From Myxocyprinus asiaticus (Eukaryota > Chordata > Actinopteri > Cypriniformes > Catostomidae): a stretch of DNA of 64,000 nt. The translations under genes were made by a program, and so were the position numbers. Below, one piece after another: positions 44,938 to 55,582 of the stretch (position 1 is the stretch's first letter; the number at the start of each line of letters is the position of its first letter). The stretch spans positions 28,473,931-28,537,930 of the forward strand of contig NC_059372.1 of the NCBI RefSeq assembly GCF_019703515.2, given 5' to 3'. The notes under the pieces are model-generated. The model did not search any database, had not been told where the DNA came from, and saw only the letters and a program-made list of their open reading frames with translations.

Positions 44938-45714
44938 TCAAGAGAGCAGGGAAAACACAGGGGGAGGGGAGAGAGAGTGGGAGGGCTCTTCCGCCCTCTG
45001 GTATGCCGACAGATGGTCCTCTGCCAGTTGGACGGCCTCCTCCAGCGATGCCGGGCAGTGGCAATGGACCCATTCCGCCGTTCCTTTTGGTAGCCAACAG
45101 ATCAGCTGCTCCAGAACCACTTGGTCGATAACTCCCTCGGCGTCGCGGCCCTCCGCCAGTAGCTACTTCTGGCAGGCATCCTGGAGCCATTGAGTGAAGG
45201 CAAACGGTCGGCCGACCCCTTCCAACTTCATTGACCAGAAGAGCTGTCAGTACTGCTCCGGGCTGCGGCCGACCCGCTGCAAGATGGTCTTCCTCAGATC
45301 ATCGTAGACCAGGAGACTTGCCGCTGGCAGTTGTTGTGCCGTGAGTTGCGCTTCCCCGGACAACAAGGGAATGAGTCTGGCCACCCACTGAGCATGCGGC
45401 CAGCCCCAGATCTTGGCTGTCCGCTTGAATAGATCCAGGAAGGCGTCTGGATCATCTTCTGCCCCCATCTTCATGAGAGCGGCTGGGGGAATGGGGGCTG
45501 CTGTGTCCGGGTTCAGGGTCGGGGCTTTCTCCTGGCTTAGTAGGCTCCGGATTGCATGCTGATCCTCTGCTTGAGCTCTGAGCACCTCATGGAAGCGGCA
45601 ATCTTGGTCCTGACATAGCTCAAGCATGCCTGATGATGGGTGTGTTGCAGACTGGTGAGGGACTTGAGAACTTCCACCAACTGCGAGGACTCCATGATGG
45701 CGTACTTCCTCCAA
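44938..45714 (-). pseudogene. gag of Gmr1-like element with SCAN-like segment
   Basis: Minus-strand capsid gene. The first section (45714-45247) has a coiled, Gln/Glu-rich N-terminus, then DDPDAFLDLFKRTAKIWGWP and WVARLIPLLSGEAQLTAQQL, and DDLRKTILQRVGRSPEQY, the capsid alpha-helical blocks. A stop follows. In the next open section (45120-44938) the text EQLICWLPKGTAEWVHCHCP and EEAVQLAEDHLSAY has the helix pattern of the SCAN dimerisation domain, which is known to descend from the capsid C-terminus of Gmr1-like elements. Broken by at least two stops. The start at 45714 lies about 20 bp inside the LTR/primer region. Confidence 0.8.
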
Positions 45715-45715
45715 T

Positions 45716-45733
45716 TCTCCCGGGTTTCGGTAG
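45716..45733 (-). promoter_or_regulatory. Primer-binding-site-like sequence
   Basis: Minus strand directly after the 5' LTR: CTACCGAAACCCGGGAGA. The CGAAACCCGGGA core fits the 3' arm of a tRNA (GCCGAAACCCGGGA type, preceded by TGGT in the standard form). The first bases deviate. Confidence 0.5.
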
Positions 45734-46049
45734 TGTAAAGACTTGACGTAGGGTGGGAAAGGAGGACACAGGGAACTGGATTCTTCAACTCAATGGTGTA
45801 GCTTTAATAAACAAACAAAATGGGATTTTCAGCACAAATATCTTTAGCTAACACAACACAGTCTCTTTCAGAGGGGTTCTCTCTCTCTCTCTCTCTCTCT
45901 CTGGTCTCTGGTGTGGTCCCTTTATATCGCTCTCCCCAATGCTTACTCCAATTAGAAACAGGTCTTAGACATTATAAGGCTCAGGTGTGTGCACCCTTAC
46001 CACTTTCTCTCTCTCCGGACGAACGCTCGACCATGCCCCCACCACCACA
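45734..46049 (-). repeat. 5' LTR of Gmr1-like element
   Basis: Plus-strand TGTAAAGACTTGACGTAGG to CCACCACCACA, 316 bp, with a (CT)n run (45888-45902). Outer flank GAATG (46050-46054) repeats 35976-35980. Confidence 0.85.
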
Positions 46050-46054
46050 GAATG

Positions 46055-46718
46055 TAAGAGCTGCTTTTAACTCATGAAGAATGCCCATAAAGCAACTGAG
46101 GCATAGTGTTTTTTATTTATTACAATGTGTTACAATTATGACATACCTTTTATACAGTCTTGGTGTTAAGAATAGCATTTCCAGTTTAACTGTATCTGAC
46201 TCGATTATGTTATAAATATAGTAGACATGTGTATAGATAACTGACATTTCTAAATAAATGAGCAAATACTGTGCTCTCTCATCTCTGCTTGACTTTGGCG
46301 AAATTAAGCTGTGTCACTTAAAAGATTAAAATTTATTGAAAGAAATTATATTTTGGTTCTGGTAATTAAACAGCAGTATCACATTTTGAAGATTTATAAA
46401 TAGAAACAAATATTTTCACCGGCTTTTGCCGTATCCCACAGCGCAACACATTGAAGGTATATGGAATTTTGGTCACAAACATGGCAGCGCGGTCATACAG
46501 TGACGTCACATGAGAGGTCAATACCTACATTTTCGCAAAATGATTTTTATGTGGCCCGTTGTACATATTGTATGGATTTCACAGTTAACACTAGAAGCAC
46601 TAAAACAACAATCAATTTTATTCCCTTTAAAACAAATCACGAGTAAAAGGGCATATTATCAGTTTATAAAACACTTTTTGCCTTTTCCTTACACAGTGCT
46701 ATCTTATGATATTAAAAC
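46055..46718. other. Noncoding stretch
   Basis: AT-rich. The segment 46440-46600 (GCGCGGTCATACAGTGACGT) resembles a dispersed fish repeat. No credible gene. Confidence 0.45.
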
Positions 46719-47484
46719 TAGTGCTGTCAGTCAGTTAACATCTTTAATCACGATTAATCGCATAATTTTTCATTGTTAATCATGATTAATCACAGATTTT
46801 TAAAGTGCTGTAATTTGACTCTATATATACTTATTTTCCTGTCAAAATGCATTTATTTCTTTTTTAGGAAAGAAACCAAAATAATATGTAACAATATAAT
46901 GCATTTATAACATTTTCCAAACATACCCTTTAACAGTATAAAGATAGAAATGCACTAAAATAGCACCATTTCAAGTAACATTGAACATTTCCCAAAGTCT
47001 AAGTGGGAGTTTGACTAATTGAAAGAATTAGTCCCCACATAGGTTACATATTCATTGCAATGGGCATTATTCATGATTTGCATCAAGTGCCACATGAAAA
47101 GTGCATGTAGGCAAAAATGTCTCATTCTGCGTTTTTGTGATTTGTTAAGACTTGATGTGCTTCTGTGGTAATTAAAATGCATCTTACCTAGGTTGAAAAA
47201 TATTTGATTTCTATCACAAGTCCCATCTTGGCCTGTTTTGTACAACAAATAGTGTTAGGAGCTCCTTTCTCCATCATTTTATCACTGACACTGTATCACT
47301 GGTGTGTTTATTTGTGGTGTGTGCATCAGTGCAATGACTCTGGGCAGACACATTGCAAAGGATCCACCCTTCCAACCAGTGTTTATGCTGTTAAATTATG
47401 CTTTATTAACAGTAAATGTTAATCACAAAAGGTTAGTCATGATTAAGAAAGATGTTTTGATGATTTAAAACTCAATAGAGCACT
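46719..47484. mobile_element. hAT-like MITE (ATTAATCG type)
   Basis: Left end TAGTGCTGTCAGTCAG with AATCACGATTAATCGCAT. The right end, read inverted, is TAGTGCTCTATTGAG with AATCATGACTAACC. The TAGTGCT termini are inverted. I recognise TTAATCACGATTAATCG as a widespread vertebrate/fish repeat. An 8-bp duplication could not be confirmed. Noncoding. Confidence 0.55.
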
Positions 47485-47496
47485 AACCTTAAAAAC

Positions 47497-48937
47497 TTAA
47501 AGGTTTCATGACATGAGGAATAATATTTTCATTGATCTTTTGACATATAAGAGGTCATTGTACAATAAAAAACATATTGTAAGTTTCAGAACTGAAAACG
47601 TCCTTCTTAATAGAAAAAGAGCATTTATTTCAACCAAGCTGCAAAAACGGCTTGTTTTGAATTTGTGGAACTTGTGATGTCACAAGGACCAAATACATCT
47701 GAATATGCCATGCCTATTTTTCTGTCATTGCACCCTTGGCCTCGCCCACTGGTGCTCAGAGAGTCACACAGGTGAAGAGCAGAGAGATGGGGCCTGTCAT
47801 GGGAGATTCATCCTAAGTGGTCTTACACAGGACAGCTTCATGTGCCTGTCTGGATTTAAACGTTTTTCTACATAAACATGCACAGACAGACTTCTTTGAC
47901 CACTTAATACATATCTCTGGCCTATTTTAAAAGACACTGTGTCAAATTACAACTCTGAAGAGGAGACGCTCTCTGTCATTCAGCTGAGCACCTGTGTGTG
48001 TCATGAACACATTCTTTCACCCATCTGTGCTATTTTTAGTTGTTGGTATATGAAAATATTGAAAGAATGATACAGGAAACTGGATGTGGATGTGTCTTCA
48101 GCATAGCGTGGATTGTATGTTCAGCTCATACCAGTCATACGATTCAAGCTTTGCAAAGGAACTATTATCGAAGGATGGGGCAGGTAAAACACTTGGACAC
48201 GATCACAAAAACCGCGACTAAACAGTTTCATTCACGAATATTTCATGTGTCATGACTGTGTGATAGTTTATGGTGTTGACATCCTGTTTACACCGGGCGA
48301 GTCCATTTATGTGATGCAAAAGCTTGAGGCTGTCTACACTGGGTGCGTTGACACAAACTTTCTATACCGTTTATTTGTGTTGTTGGCAGTAGTAGCACCA
48401 CCGTGTGCAACGCAAAATGGAACGGGACATCTGTTTGCTGCCGGTGCAACAGGACGTGCCGCAACGGACGCTTCCATGGTAGACAGCATCATTGATTATA
48501 ATGGATTCTATTGCTTTTGAAGCGATGCGACTCTCGCGTTTGGTGTAAACAGGGTGTGAGTGTTAACAGTTGTGTTTGAAATGAACAGTTTAATATATTA
48601 AAATGCAATGTGTTGGATGTGCATTATGTGTAACCCCTGAACTTTAGTTTTATAATGTTGTTGAGCTGGTTGATTCTCTTTTGATTAAGTTTCAAAAATG
48701 GCTGTATTTAAGGGGCTGCACCATGTAAGCCAATCAGAACAGTGTGCGTTTACATTAAAGTTTTAAGGTGGCGCTTAGGCCAAAACCGAGTGTTTCAGAC
48801 AGAGGGCCAAAAACAAGGTGGAAAATGATCATTTATTACTAAATTATGACTATTTAATTGCAAAAAAGCATTACTAACATTATCAGTGGACCTCAGGGAA
48901 GATAATAAAACTATATAAAAAAAAAACACCCCTTTAA
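47497..48937. repeat. Cyprinid dispersed repeat (AAAGGTTTCATGACATG)
   Basis: The left part AAAGGTTTCATGACATGAGG and the inner TTGTGATGTCACAAGGACC, and towards the right GTGTTTCAGACAGAGGGCC, form a repeat I recognise from cyprinids. The right boundary (near CACCCCTTTAA) is approximate. A smaller MITE is inserted at 48283-48553. Confidence 0.5.
48283..48553. mobile_element. 271-bp MITE, CCTGTTTACACC ends
   Basis: Inverted ends CCTGTTTACACCGGGCGAG and CTCTCGCGTTTGGTGTAAACAGG (the last 20 bases shown in part; 48531-48553). GC-rich interior against AT-rich surroundings. A target duplication is not clear. Noncoding. Confidence 0.65.
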
Positions 48938-49431
48938 TCTGTTTGGGATAAACTTCAACTCGCTTTTAGCGCCACTAGGTGGACATTTCACCTCAGAAAT
49001 GCTGCAATGTGTGTAAGTGGTATGTGATATCAAATATATATATGTACTAAAAGATGTTTGCAAAACAGTCTGTATGTCATGTAATTTTCATGAGGTCAGG
49101 CTGTTTAATGTGTTGCCCATAACTTGTTAAATCACCAGTGGAGGAGCTTGCTTATAACGTTAGTGTATGGTTCCCAATTGGTAATATATTGGAACTAATT
49201 CCTAACATTCTAGAAATTAGAAACATATTTATTTTTATATTTATCTAATTTTTACCTAAATAATACCACTAAATATTATTGCTGTATATTCTAAAGCCTT
49301 GTCTGCGTAGTTGGCCATGGCCACCGCACCCATTGAAGCTCCAATGTAACATGCAACACACTGGAAAGCTGGTTGATACCTTTAGGTTAAAAGCTTTGTA
49401 TAAGACTGGAAGGGCATTTCTTACATGTTAA
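48938..49431. other. Noncoding stretch
   Basis: AT-rich sequence with no recognisable gene or element. Confidence 0.45.
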
Positions 49432-50745
49432 AAGGAATAGTTAACCCAAAAATGAAATTTTTTCTCGTCATTTACTCACCCTCATGGCACCCCAGATGTG
49501 TATGACTTTTTTTCTTCTGCAGAACACAAATATTTTTAGAAAATATCTCATCTCTGTAGGTCAATACAATGCAAGTGAATGGTGGCCAGAACTTTAAAGG
49601 TCCAAAAAGCATATAAAGGCAGTGTAAAAGTAATCCATATGACTACAGTAGTTCAACCCTTTAAGCTCTGAAGGTGTTTTTAAAGATATCCTCTTTCAGT
49701 GGCATACCAAAATTAAAGGCTAATAACTTGACAACAAAAAACAAATAGGGTCAAGTATTTGGTATCACTGTAAAGAATACGTAATAATAATAATAATAAT
49801 GATATGGATTATTACAAATTATGACACTCTCAGCCTAAGAAACTGCTGAAAAATAAAAAGAAATTGAGCCAAATGATTGTGATTTGACATTATATATCTC
49901 TGGGTGTAAATTAGGTGGCTCTGAAAAACTGCTTTTGTTTTGTTCCCAATCATGTCAACTGTATCTGAGAAAAGGTTTGTGCTGATACGACAAAGCATTC
50001 AAAAGTTATAGCATTTCAAAGATAATTTATCCTAGTGTACAAAAACACCTCCATGTGTCCAAAAGCCTCTTCAAAAAAATAAAATATGATAATTGTACAT
50101 AAGAACTAATTACACATGCAAACACAACAATGACTAAATGCATGCATAGCATGTAGACATGATTTTAGTAATGAGATTTTACATGGGTACATTTTGACTG
50201 GATGAGTCTGCATCACTGAATCTGTTTCTTTTACATGCCGCCATCTCCTGGTGGCCATATGTAACATTGTGCTTCGTGTGGATTGTCTAATGATCTGTGC
50301 ATCCGATTATCTTGTATGTGGGCTTGTTTGAAAGATAATCACCTCCTCTAAGTAATGGTATGTGATATTTTATTTTTTGTGTAGTTATAAGCAAAAACAT
50401 GGCATAAAAGCAACACCAACATAAATGTCAAAGACATATATTTAGCTATTACTTGCTATTTTTTGTCTGAGTAAAACAAATAGGTTGTGTTCTACTCTCT
50501 GAGAGCTTTCCAACAACATATGACACATGGCTATTTGATGAGTTTAAAGTTTTTACTGATTGTAATAATATGTACAGTGCAATTTTTTTTTTTTTTTTTA
50601 AATAAAATATCATAACGGAACATTTCTGATTTGTCTGTAAATTTCAAAGCACGTGTTCAGTTTAGGTCATAATGCCTGCATTAAAGGGCTTAAAGGGTTA
50701 ATCCATGTCTTCAGAAGCGATATGATAAGTGTGGATGAGAAATAG
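49432..50745. mobile_element. AGGAATAGTTCACCC MITE split by piggyBac-like insert
   Basis: Left end AAGGAATAGTTAACCCAAAA with TTAA before it (49428-49431). The family text (CATTTACTCACCCTCATGGC; CAAGTGAATGGTGGCCAGAA) runs to 49656 and resumes after the insert with TCCATGTCTTCAGAAGCG (50702 on). The right arm is lost. Confidence 0.7.
49657..50697. mobile_element. 1-kb piggyBac-like non-autonomous element
   Basis: Inverted ends CCCTTTAAGC and GCTTAAAGGG, flanked by TCAA (49653-49656) and TTAA (50698-50701). The left copy of the TTAA duplication has one substitution. CCCTTT ends and a TTAA target are the piggyBac signature. The interior is AT-rich with (TAA)n at 49785-49800 and no transposase. 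Confidence 0.8.
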
Positions 50746-52097
50746 AGTGTGTACTTTTGTTTAAGTGTGTGCATATCTTTATGATTGTGTGTGTTTATGA
50801 CTACAAAGGCTGGCTAATTCAAATGAGGGGCTGTGCCAGTTATCACACAGGAACACACCACGTTGAGTGAATGCATGCTTTTGTTTCTGACTGTCTGTAT
50901 TTTAATGAGCTCAGCCTATCGCTGCAGTGCTGCACGCTACAGCAGCTCTTCACACAGGACAAGTGTGACAACAACCCCACCACCACCACCCTGCAGATTA
51001 ACCATCACTAACACACATCCATATATTAACATTTTCAATGAAATATCACACAGATAATGCATGCATTAAACAAACACACCCCAGAAACGAAAGAATACGG
51101 CTCGTCAGCACTGATTTTTAAGGTCCAGGACTTTACTCGTACAACTGGAGACATGCATGAAGTTCATGTACTTGTAAGCTCTACATAACGGTTAAAAGAG
51201 AAGTGGACAAGTAGTGGTCAAATAAATACATAAAATGTTACAAATAAATACATACAGAGTCTAAAAACAAATATACTGTGCAATGGATTTCACAGCAGGT
51301 GAAATGATAGCAAATGTTCTGGATGTACTGTTATATATTGTGGTATGTCTGTAGGTCCTCTCTAGTTATCTATTTATAAAATATGGTTAAAAAAAAACAG
51401 CTTAAGGGGCCATTCACACCAAGCGTGTTTTTGCGTCCGTCTGCACTGTTTTTCAATTTTTCTTCTATGTGAACATGTAGTAGTCAGACATCTTTGACCG
51501 TTGCACTGCATCTCGCTGTTTTTTCAGCATCTCGCCCAGAATGCAAGAACATGTTCGCTCTGAACAGTCCTTAAGAGTGTTGCATTTATTACTCTTCCTA
51601 CACTGCAAATAGTGATTACCTACAACTGTTACCTTAAGGAGTTATTTATACCTGATCTAACCCTTAAAATGAATTGTGCTGGTGTTACCTGCTCTATTCA
51701 GGTTGATTCAGACATATTAAATAATATTTTTGACTTAAATCAAGCCAGTTAGTTTAGATGTTACCACATTAAGCAAATTTTTTTAGGTTAACGTTTTCCC
51801 CCTCTGTAGTATATAGTATACAGTACATACTGTGCACAGTATGCACATTTCTGTACAACTGAATACCTGGACGATCTTCACATTTGCCAATGTAAATTGT
51901 GTAATGTAAATTACTGTATCTGTACTGTAAATTACTGTACCTATTTTTTATTTCATCAGACTGACAAAAATAAAAAATTTTTACCCAATATTAAATTAAA
52001 AGGCAAAATATCTGTTTTTATTTCCAGAATAACTTAACGCCACTCACATGAAACTTGATGAGGTCATGTGACAACAATGTAGCATACTACTGTTTAA
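50746..52097. other. Noncoding stretch with one MITE arm
   Basis: 51405-51560 begins GGGGCCATTCACACCAAGCG, a MITE-type end without a visible partner. The rest is AT-rich with no genes. Confidence 0.45.
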
Positions 52098-53020
52098 AAC
52101 ATTTATCATGAAAGAATCAGAATGAGCTTTAATGCCAAGTGTGCTCACGTTCACAAGGAAATTGTTTTGGTGATAGGATAAACAAGCAAGTACACACAGA
52201 ACATTACAGTGTGACACAGAATATAAAACAAGATAAGAGTATAAATAGACATACAAAAACAAAAAAACAAACAAACATAGAATGGCATATGTACATGTGC
52301 AAGGTAGGGGTATGTACAGTTATTAAATATGAGTGAATTTACATATGTATATGACATATTTATACATTATTGCACAATGAAAGTCCTGAAGGCAGTTTAA
52401 TTGTTCATGTGGTAAATAGCCTGAGGGTAAAAACTGTTCTTGTGCCTGGTTGTCCAGGCACTGAGTGCTCTGTAGCGTCAGCCAGAGGGTAACAGTTCAA
52501 AAAGGGAGTGGGCAAGGTGTGTGGGGTCCAGAGTGATTCTACCTGCACGTTTCCTCACTCTGGAGACATATAGGTCTTGGAGGGTGGGCAGGGGGGCACC
52601 AATAATCCTCTCAGCAGTCCTGACTGTCCGTTGTAGTTTCCTTCTGTCTGATTTGGTGGCTGAACCAAACCAGACAGTTATAGATGTACACAGTACAGAC
52701 TGAATGATGGCTGAGTAGAACTGAGTCAGCAGCACCAGTGGCATGTTGAACGTCCTCAACTGGTGAAGGAAGTACAACCTCTGCTGAGTCTATGTGAGTG
52801 TCCCACATGAGGTCCAGAGAGATGGTAGAGCCCAGGAACAGACTCATCACCATCGAGGATGAGGCCAGTGACGTGGTGTCGTCTGCATACTTCTTGACAG
52901 AGAGGTCCTTTGCAGTGCAGTTATTCATGTACAGAGAGAAGAGCAGTAGAGAGAGAATGCATTCCTGAGGAGCACCAGTGCTAATAGTGAGGGCCCGATG
53001 TGATTTTCCCCAGTCTTACT
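52098..53020 (-). pseudogene. LINE 3' fragment (L2-like), RT end and tail
   Basis: Minus-strand C-terminal part of a non-LTR reverse transcriptase. Visible: LTISTGAPQECILSLLLFSL (block before the active site), then YADDTTSLA, with the catalytic A-D-D in place of the more usual FADD. A deletion skips the following ~60 residues. It continues with FLGSTISLDLMWDTHI, then after a shift FYSAIIQSVLCTSITVWFGS and RTAERIIGAPLPTLQDLY. The end is SLFELLPSGRRYRALS, a C-terminus I know from fish L2-type LINEs. The 3' UTR (52098-52200) ends in a GATTCT-type tail (GAAAGAATCAGAATGAGC on the plus strand). 5'-truncated at about 53020. Confidence 0.85.
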
Positions 53021-53211
53021 AGCTACTAATGCCTAATGTTTCACATACTGTTAAAGAAAAAATAGTAGCCAGCGAACAGTATAAAATGCAATATTCAATA
53101 AGTAATAAACTAGTGTTCTATTATGAACATAGTTTATGTGTGATACTCTAACACAGATGATGAATAGTTTCATGAAAATTAAATCAAATTAGGGCACAAG
53201 CTGATACCCTT

Positions 53212-53236
53212 AAGAAAGAAAGAAAGAAAGAAAGAA
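53212..53236. repeat. (GAAA)n microsatellite
   Basis: About six AAAG/GAAA units. Confidence 0.9.
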
Positions 53237-53252
53237 ATTAACTGTCTAATTA

Positions 53253-53776
53253 TGGCACTTTTCCACTGCACATTACGGTTCGACTCGACTCTGCTTGCTT
53301 TACTTTTCTGAGCTTGCTTTTCCACTGCAGTTTAGTGCCGCCTCAACGTGGGTGGGATTATAGGCTGATTGTCATAGTTGCGTCACCCCATCCAGCTCTC
53401 ATTGGATCCTCTCCTCGGCTACTAACGAGACGAACATCTGCACCTCGTTTATTGACCACAGCGTGGTTTTGCGCACAGCCATTTCTTTTTACAATTTGAA
53501 AGTCACGTGAACAAATGATACTGCTATCGCTGTTGCTAACTTTAAAACTAACGGGTTGACGTCCCGTGTCGCAAATCTAGTGACACTGGTAGTGATGATT
53601 CTCTCTGACCAGTCAGTGATCTGCAGGGTTTTGACGTCACATTTAGTATCGGCTCGGCTTGCTTGGAACCTCGACCGAGGTGGTACTAAAAAAGTACCAG
53701 GTACTATCCACAGAGGAAAACCGCCAAAAAGCGAGCAGAGACGAGTCGAGCTGTACCGTGCAGTGGAAAAGCCCCT
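53253..53776. mobile_element. Harbinger-type MITE, TTA duplication
   Basis: Inverted ends TGGCACTTTTCCACTGCA and TGCAGTGGAAAAGCCCCT, with TTA on both sides (53250-53252, 53777-53779). Subterminal CGACTCGACTC / GACGAGTCGAG are inverted. About 524 bp, noncoding; a frame at 53556-53867 runs through its right end and is incidental. Confidence 0.75.
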
Positions 53777-53779
53777 TTA

Positions 53780-54335
53780 TAGGAAAAGAGGTAGTTTCTT
53801 ATACCCAAACTACTTGCCCAGTGCAGACTTTAACTGCCCTTCTCCCAAGAGACCCAGCTCTTTCTAAAGCCTCTGGACAGTTATTCAGTCGCATTTCCAA
53901 AAGAAGGCATATATAAATGCTTTACATAGTGTTTGGAGTCCAGTGCAGCACAACACAGAGTGTGAAAGAGTTTTGTGTATGTGTGTGCATGTGAATGTGG
54001 CTTGTGTCTCTCTGCATAATTGTATTGATAATTCTGCCTGCAGTCGAGTATTGCAGGAAATTATTGTTACATATTTTTCTTTGAAGGACAGTGGGTCCAA
54101 TTAAAGGCTGCCCCCTCCTCCTTTATTAATAATAACAGTGGTGAAAAGAAGAAGCTTGAGTCGACCGCTGTCTTTTTGCTCTGAAGTTATCAGCGCGGAG
54201 CAGGCGCAGGCTAGTTTCACTTCGCTGAATGCTCACTCAATGGTGAACATACACCATCGCCAGAACCACTCTGTCTGAATAAAGAAATAACCTCCTGTAT
54301 GAGCGTGCAGTCTCTTACTCTCTCTCTTTCTCTCC

Positions 54336-54378
<43 letters not shown>

Positions 54379-55149
54379 ACACACACACACACACACACGC
54401 TGCTTTAAACACTGAAGGGCAATTATTTGTTAGAACTGGACTAGGATTTCATTTTAAAGGATTTCTAAAACACTTCTTTTATTGTGAAGGTACCTCATGT
54501 GTGAATACTTGGCCAGCTCACATACCCTGACAGTTCCTTTCAGGGAGCTGCACCAATCCAAGAACAATCCCTGTTAATCAAAAAATATCACAAGGCTACA
54601 CATTCCTCAACAATCTGATATCAAACCAGTTGACCTTATTAAACTAATTAGCTCAATAAGAAAACAAAAGCCTCCCCTCTGGATCTCTGGTCCTTTGTTG
54701 TGCCGTGACTCTAAAGACAAGGGGGAAGAAGGGGAACTGCACATTTGTTCAGTGATACTGAGAAAAGAACAGATATTATTTCATATCATTAGCATAAACA
54801 AATGAGGGCAGTAGCCTTGTTAAAGCATTAGTGGCTCGTTAGTGCCACAGCTGAGCCACCTGCCTGATCACACACTTCTGTTGGGGAGACCAGAGCTGGG
54901 TAACAATCAAGGCCTATTCTTCTGCACAGCTCATTAGCATTTACAATTGAAGTTTAATTAATTAGTCTCATTTGTTGTCTTGTTTTTATCCTTAAATTAT
55001 GAGATATAAGAAGCAGTGTGATTTGAAGAGCATGATGAATTGTCAAAACTAAGCATTGTTATATGGTATTGTGATAAATGTAAAGATTATTATGGTGAAA
55101 TATACAAAGTAATGTGTCCAGATGTAAAGAGTATTTTGGTGAGATGTAG
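53780..55149. other. Single-copy-looking noncoding stretch
   Basis: A (CT)n run at about 54318-54375 and (AC)n at 54377-54399. 54080-54300 and 54480-55010 look like non-repeat, slowly evolving sequence. No frame is credible. Confidence 0.45.
54480..55010. other. Candidate conserved noncoding element
   Basis: No repeat or transposon features. Clustered homeodomain/POU/Sox-type cores (CTAATTAGCTC, ATTAGCATAAACAAATGA, CTCATTAGCATTTACAATTG, TTTAATTAATTAGTCTC) and CAATCAAGG/AACAATCC sites. Texture alone suggests an enhancer. Confidence 0.35.
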
Positions 55150-55540
55150 AGCGAGACTTTTCAACTCTGGTCTTGGAGGGCCACTGTCCGGCAGATTTTA
55201 GTTCCAACACTAATCAAACACATACTTCTAATTTTCAAGTAATCTTGAACAAGGAGTTCTACTAGAACTGAAGAGAGCTATCCGTTTTCATGACATGATC
55301 ACATGGAAGTCGAACTGTTGCTGGTGAATGTTCCAGGTAACCGGACATCGACTCCCGACCTTCACATAATCAATGACCTGTGTGATTCAGAGGTTGCATT
55401 TTCTCTCTAAGATTACATTTTTACTCCACTGATGGTTAGGTTTAGGGTTGGGGTTTGGATTAGGGTGTAAGGTTAATAAAATATGCATTCTTCTTCACTT
55501 TATTACATCATTTAAAATTAAAAATACAACTCGCTTTACA
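55150..55540. repeat. Dispersed fish repeat (CTGGTCTTGGAGGGCC type)
   Basis: CTTTTCAACTCTGGTCTTGG, GGGCCACTGTCC and CCAACACTAATCAAACACA form a repeat I recognise from many teleosts. A minus-strand copy of the same block lies at 61013-61082. 55433-55470 contains TTAGGTTTAGGGTTGGGGTT, telomere-like but irregular. Confidence 0.55.
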
Positions 55541-55582
55541 AATTGGTTTTGACTCCACTCTGTAGACAGTTCTCCTGGGTAG

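Larger units (their letters stand above)
35981..46049 (-). mobile_element. Gmr1-like Ty3/gypsy retrotransposon (IN before RT)
   Basis: Full-span element on the minus strand: 5' LTR 45734-46049, primer-site-like sequence, gag with SCAN-like segment and CCHC knuckle, protease, integrase, reverse transcriptase, RNase H, 3' LTR 35981-36225. It is flanked by identical GAATG (35976-35980, 46050-46054). Integrase lies 5' of reverse transcriptase, the pol order reported for Gmr1-like Ty3/gypsy elements of deuterostomes and otherwise typical of Ty1/copia. RNase H is split by a plus-strand gypsy element (36470-42327). Without that insert it is about 4.2 kb, so internal deletions have occurred. Frames are broken by stops and frameshifts. 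Confidence 0.85.

Noticed and set aside
43229..45714. IN-before-RT order as an assembly mistake or two adjacent elements
   Set aside because: One pair of LTRs with a perfect GAATG duplication brackets everything, and RNase H runs directly into the 3' LTR. The order is a known one for Gmr1-like elements. It still deserves checking against other copies.
55433..55475. Interstitial telomere repeat
   Set aside because: GGTTTAGGGTTGGGGTTTGG is irregular and is part of a dispersed fish repeat also seen inverted near 59980.
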